From Tetmemena sp. SeJ-2015 (lineage: Eukaryota; Ciliophora; Spirotrichea; Sporadotrichida; Oxytrichidae), in the NCBI GenBank assembly GCA_027382625.1, contig JAJKFJ010022268.1, forward strand, positions 1-17,126: a DNA stretch of 17,126 nt. The letters run 5' to 3'. Below, in pieces: positions 13,584-17,126 of the stretch (the stretch's first letter is position 1; every line of letters starts with the position of its first letter). Both the position numbers and the translations under genes were made by a program. The notes under the pieces are model-generated. The model made no database searches. It had not been told where the DNA came from and saw nothing but the letters and a program-made list of their open reading frames with translations.

Positions 13584-13889
13584 TACTGAACCGTTGAGCC
13601 AAGTCTGTCTCTATGGGAAGTAGCCTGCAGTTCCTTGCACCGATGATTCCTCAATGTTTTCTCTTCTTGCAACTCTGTTGAAGTCTATGACAGTTGCTCT
13701 GACTGGTTCAAAGTTTATCATGATGTTCTCTGGCTTGAGATCTCTGAATCCCAACTCATGCAACTCCATCACTCCTCTAACGAGGTCAGTGAGAATAGCA
13801 GTAAGCTAGTACTTGTTGCGCCTCGTGCTGAGAAATTCTCTTAGTGTGATCTCCCATTTAGGAAGGCGAATGGCGATGTAATCATAATA
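13584..13889 (-). CDS. Protein kinase catalytic-core segment (partial; isolated MDS)
   Basis: Read on the minus strand from about 13889 to 13584: YDYIAIRLPKWEITLREFL, then GVMELHELGFRDLKPENIMI (catalytic loop, near 13750-13720), TVIDFNRVARRENIEESS, and GTAGYFPQ (activation segment end). This is a eukaryotic protein kinase core from the hinge to the activation loop. Oddities: FRD replaces HRD, DFN replaces DFG, and the APE-equivalent is not standard, so catalytic activity is uncertain. Both ends fall off into AT-rich DNA with no ATG or clear terminal TGA. It is therefore one MDS of a gene whose other parts lie elsewhere, or a decayed fragment. Confidence 0.8.
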
Positions 13890-14200
13890 TATAAAAATAA
13901 TAGAAAAATTAAAATTTTAAATTATGATAATGTGAAGAATAAAGTAAAAAAAAAACTTTGTGGTTTGAAAATATAAAAAGAAATTAAAGCGTAAAATGAT
14001 TGGTAGAAAAGAGGAAAAAAAAAATATGAATAATTTACGTTTTGCGAAAAATATAAAATATTTTTAAATATTTTATTAAAAAATATTTTTAAAAATGTAG
14101 TAAATAATATTATAAAAAAATTAAAAATAATTAAATATTGAAAAAAATAAAGTTATAATTATTGCAATAATGAAAAAATTGTTGCATATTAGACATCTAT
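13890..14200. other. Featureless, very AT-rich spacer
   Basis: Dominated by A/T runs (for example near 14040-14180). No coding frame, repeat or RNA signal was recognised. Confidence 0.6.
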
Positions 14201-14206
14201 AAATAA

Positions 14207-14258
14207 TTTGTCTAGGGCCTCTCTATAGAGTTATTTGGCTGCATCGAGGGGGATTTTT
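14207..14258 (+). repeat. 52-bp direct repeat, copy 1
   Basis: TAGGGCCTCTCTATAG...GCATCGAGGGGGATTTTT, matching 14416-14467 at an offset of 209 bp with only a few mismatches. Noncoding. The pair could be ends of a small element or a duplication. Confidence 0.85.
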
Positions 14259-14382
14259 GATAAAGGTTTTAGTTCGCGAGATATTTGCCCATCTAGTTTG
14301 AGGGGCTAAGGTCAACTTTAAGGAAATTCATAAGGAAATTTGACTATGATTTCCACTTCCAAAACTCATTCTTAATAGAACT

Positions 14383-14400
14383 ACAGATTTCGAAATCTGT
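14383..14400. repeat. Perfect 18-bp palindrome
   Basis: ACAGATTTCGAAATCTGT is its own reverse complement, lying just before direct-repeat copy 2. Possible protein-binding or cruciform site; function unknown. Confidence 0.85.
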
Positions 14401-14415
14401 GGAAGCTGCAAAGTA

Positions 14416-14467
14416 TTTGCCTAGGGCCTCTCTATAGCGTTATTTGACTGCATCGAGGGGGATTTTT
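14416..14467 (+). repeat. 52-bp direct repeat, copy 2
   Basis: Second copy of the 14207-14258 repeat. The 157 bp between copies contains the 18-bp palindrome at 14383. Confidence 0.85.
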
Positions 14468-14483
14468 ATACATCTAAGTGGGG

Positions 14484-14560
14484 TTCGTTCACAGACAAAA
14501 CGGGCTTCGTTCACCCAAATTATTTTGACTTTGTTCGATGAGTTATTGGGTTTCGTTCAC
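14484..14560 (+). repeat. Three TTCGTTCAC motifs
   Basis: TTCGTTCAC occurs at 14484-14492, 14506-14514 and 14552-14560, each preceded by G/T-rich bases. A diverged short tandem motif in noncoding DNA. Confidence 0.65.
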
Positions 14561-15391
14561 CCGATGGGTCCACGTGAAGGGGATTTGTTTTTGTCATGGG
14601 GAAATGTCTTATCCGTGCTTTATATGGCATGCGGATTCGAATGAGTACCTAATCTGGCATTTTTCTCTTCCCGTTTTTGTTGCAGAAACTTTCTGGCTTG
14701 GACCTGACCGGATTTAGTATAAAATAATTTATCTAGAAATTTATTGAAAAAAATTATTTAAAAAATATGATGGCATTTTCAGGTAAAAAAAGTAAAAAAG
14801 TAAAAAGTTGGCAAAACCTGAAAAAAAAGTTGCCATTTTCAACGTCTAGCCTCCGAAAAGGGCCCTCAAAATGGGTTATTTAAAAAATATTTTTGGACTC
14901 CTGACCAAACCATAGGAAAAAGTCATTAAAAAAATAAAAAATACAAAAGATAGACTTTCTTCTCTTCCACAACACCCTGAACCCCCTTAACCCCAAAACC
15001 CCTCAAAATTATAAAATATTTCAACCCCAAACCCTGGCTCAAACCCTAAATCTTAATTTATAGCATATTTTGCTTAATTTCATTAATTATTTGCTTTTCA
15101 TTAGGAAAATGACTCGTATTAGGTCATTTTAAAGCCAATTATTCATATTTTTCACTATAAATGCAGAATAATTTTAAAATCTTGACCAGACTATAGAAAA
15201 ATTCATCATAAAACCATCTAAAACTAAAAATGCATTAAAGAAACATTAATTTGCTGAAACCCTGACTCAAACCTTAAATCAATGCTTTACTCAAACCCTG
15301 ATTCGAACCCTAAATTGCTTACATAATGCATCCTCTTTCTAAATATGCTACATATCCTAAAGATATACAATTGGGGGTGGGGTTGGGGTTT

Positions 15392-15402
15392 GGCCGAAGG
15401 CC
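15392..15402. repeat. GGCCGAAGGCC hairpin motif 1
   Basis: A four-base GC stem with GAA loop. It recurs at 15536-15548 (with a fifth GC pair), 16324-16334 and 16483-16493, each time between a G-rich stretch and GGGTTTTG. Confidence 0.75.
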
Positions 15403-15535
15403 TTGGGGTTTTGAAGTTTCAGTTTGGGTGTTGTAGAGTCTTAAAGAAGCAAAATATTTGAAATTAGCACCTATTTAATTAAAATTCCGCATTTATCTGT
15501 GAACTGGAGTGCATGGGGGTGGGGTTGGAGGGGTT

Positions 15536-15548
15536 GGGCCGAAGGCCC
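15536..15548. repeat. GGGCCGAAGGCCC hairpin motif 2
   Basis: The same motif with a fifth stem pair. The compensating G and C relative to the other copies suggest that pairing is maintained. Confidence 0.75.
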
Positions 15549-16323
15549 TTGGGGTTTTGAAGTTTCAGTTTGGGTGTTGTGGAGTTTGAGAGAAAATACG
15601 AAACTTATGCTGAATTGATGATAGAAAAATATTTAAGTGCATTTTTTATCATTTTTAGCTTATTTGATTTTTTTCCGTAATTTTATCAAATTTCATAAAA
15701 ATTGGAGTATCTCCCAAGGCTTTGTTATCTTTATATTGGGGTTTTGGGGGGAAAATCAGGGCCATTTTTTCCTCATTATTAGAATGATCCCCTGAGTCTA
15801 ATAATATTATAAATCTATAGGGGAGGCCTTAACTAGTTGACACGTTCAATTTGACTATTGTCCTTAGTTGGGAACCTAGAAAATTTTTATTTCCAAAGTC
15901 AAATTTAATTATTACAATAAATATGTTTAAAAAATTCATAAAATTTGCGATCAGGCATATTTTCCGTAGATTGCATGTTTTGAAGAAATTGGAAAAATTC
16001 TACCCTTTCGATTTTTATAAAAACCAATAAAGTTTAACATAAGAGAAAAAATTTTGCTCCGTTCGACTTGGAAACGTGAAAAAGACACCTCAAAAGGAGT
16101 CACTGAAAAAATATTTGTGGACTCCTTAATAGACCATAAGAAATTTAGAAAATTATAATAAAAAATAAAAAAGCATTAAAAACATCTTAATTTGCTGAAA
16201 CCCTGACTCAAACCCCTAATTTATGTTTTACTCAAACCCTGATTCAAACCCTAAATTAAATAAGAAAAAAAATAAATGTGCATAAAAATGCAAAATACAA
16301 TTAAAGATTAGCAATTGGGGTTT

Positions 16324-16334
16324 GGCCGAAGGCC
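16324..16334. repeat. GGCCGAAGGCC hairpin motif 3
   Basis: Third copy, in the second tandem unit. Confidence 0.75.
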
Positions 16335-16482
16335 ATTTAGGGGTTTTGAGGTTTCAGTTTGGGTTTTTAGAAGTCTTAATTTCGTTCTCTTCGCATTCAA
16401 GATCATTTTTAGATACCATATTCTCAATTAGGCTGCATTTTTCCTTAAAAGATGGAGTGCGTGGGGGGTTGGTTTGGGGTTT

Positions 16483-16493
16483 GGCCGAAGGCC
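16483..16493. repeat. GGCCGAAGGCC hairpin motif 4
   Basis: Fourth copy, directly followed by the two-unit telomere-like tract at 16498. Confidence 0.75.
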
Positions 16494-16497
16494 TTTA

Positions 16498-16514
16498 GGG
16501 GTTTTGGGGTTTTG
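16498..16514 (+). repeat. Telomere-like (G4T4)2G tract
   Basis: GGGGTTTTGGGGTTTTG is two complete units of the hypotrich telomere repeat. Related short tracts are CCCCAAAACCCC at 14991-15002 (opposite orientation) and GGGGTTTTGGGGGG at 15738-15751 and 16541-16554. Far too short to be a telomere; interstitial and inside the tandem repeat. Confidence 0.8.
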
Positions 16515-17126
16515 TTATTCTTCTTTGTTATCTTTATATTGGGGTTTTGGGGGGACGGAATTTCCCCAAAATTTTTACGCTTTCGTAGAGAGTGCCCGAG
16601 TCTAAAAATGTTATATATGTATAGGGGACCCCTTAACTAGTTGATACGGTAACTTAGACCAAGCCACCTCTTTATGGTTCAAAAATTTTTCAGGTTTCAA
16701 GTTCAGAAAAAAATAATTAAAACAAAATTGCCAGAAAAAATGATGAAAAGCTGCGATTAGGAATGTTTTCCGTAGATCGCATGTTTTTAACAAAATTTAT
16801 ATAATTTTACCAAATTTATTTTTATATAAAAACCCACAAAAGTTTCTCCTTTGTGATAAAAAGTTACTTTACTTGACTAGGAAACGCTTAAAATGGCCTG
16901 CAAAATGGGTCTTATAAAAAATATTTTTGGACTCCTGACCATTGTACAGGAAAATATGACAATATCACAGAAATTTACCAATTATCGAAAATAAGTTGCT
17001 CGATTCGACTCGTAAAGTCAAAAAAGTAATATCAAAATGGAAAGTATAAAAAATATAATTAGATTCGTTAACATACTAAAGTAAAATTAGGGATGCAAAT
17101 CAGAAGATATCGAGATTCCAAAACCC

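Larger units (their letters stand above)
14860..17000 (+). repeat. Complex tandem repeat (about 0.8-1.2-kb units), noncoding
   Basis: Landmarks recur in the same order: TTTTGGACTCCTGACC (14891 and 16919, diverged near 16116); CCCTGACTCAAACC blocks (near 15257 and 16200, variant near 15032) followed by CCCTAAAT; GGCCGAAGGCC blocks followed by GGGTTTTGA/GTTTCAGTTTGGG; TTATCTTTATATTGGGGTTTTGGGGGG (15726-15751 and 16528-16554); CTTAACTAGTTGA (15829 and 16632); TTTTCCGTAGAT (15959 and 16767). Two units plus a partial one are visible, continuing to or past the window end. No coding frame fits. It looks like germline-limited satellite or tandem element DNA. Confidence 0.82.

Noticed and set aside
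14484..14560. CRISPR-like array
   Set aside because: Only three 9-bp motifs with irregular spacing, in a eukaryotic germline context.
14444..14644. 66-codon frame starting MTASRGIF
   Set aside because: Overlaps the 52-bp direct repeat and the TTCGTTCAC repeats, with no protein family features.
14991..15002. True macronuclear telomere
   Set aside because: Only one and a half repeat units are present, far below a functional telomere, and germline sequence continues on both sides.
16452..16793. Short frames on both strands near the window end
   Set aside because: Low-complexity G/T-rich translation within the tandem repeat; not conserved between units.

Overview
The window looks like germline (micronuclear) DNA of a hypotrich/spirotrich ciliate of the Oxytricha-Stylonychia type. 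Two things show this. First, the genes read only if TAA and TAG mean glutamine and TGA is the sole stop. Second, the reading frames are broken at more than 20 places by AT-rich inserts, mostly 13-50 bp but up to 929 bp, each flanked by a 3-13 bp direct repeat. Deleting the insert plus one repeat copy restores frame and a conserved protein. These are internal eliminated sequences (IESs) with pointers between macronuclear-destined segments (MDSs). Three ordinary GT-AG introns are also present. The species is inferred; no database search was possible.

Layout. 1-1895 (+): 3' part of an adenylate kinase 7-like gene (NAD-binding-fold tail, adenylate kinase domain with P-loop, acidic coiled linker, C-terminal Dpy-30 motif), with two IESs. 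1983-13156 (+): one large gene for a four-repeat voltage-gated cation channel (Cav/Nav/NALCN class), in linear MDS order, with about 20 IESs and 3 introns. Repeats I-III and their pores are complete. In repeat IV, S1-S3 lies at 7872-8318 and S5-pore-S6 at 10133-11070, but the S4 segment could not be found. C-terminal EF-hand-like and basic helical regions follow.

The larger IESs of the channel gene are not empty. The 768-bp IES in repeat III carries a second, silently diverged copy of the S6-coding segment. The gap in repeat IV holds a minus-strand coding-like island (8499-8808) and a 1.13-kb terminal-inverted-repeat element (8963-10092) whose two arms form a giant imperfect palindrome with Pol III A/B-box-like motifs. 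The 542-bp IES in S6 of repeat IV holds a 142-codon open frame continuous with the pore, followed by a UUCG hairpin. Downstream, a lone minus-strand protein kinase segment (about 13584-13889) sits in AT-rich DNA.

13890-14200 is featureless AT-rich DNA. 14200-17126 is noncoding repetitive DNA: a 52-bp direct repeat, a perfect 18-bp palindrome, and a complex tandem repeat of roughly 0.8-1.2 kb with GGCCGAAGGCC hairpins and telomere-like C4A4/G4T4 motifs.

The two main genes have no evident functional link except that both types are typical of ciliated cells. All IES calls are inferences from frame and repeats, and need the matching macronuclear chromosome for proof.
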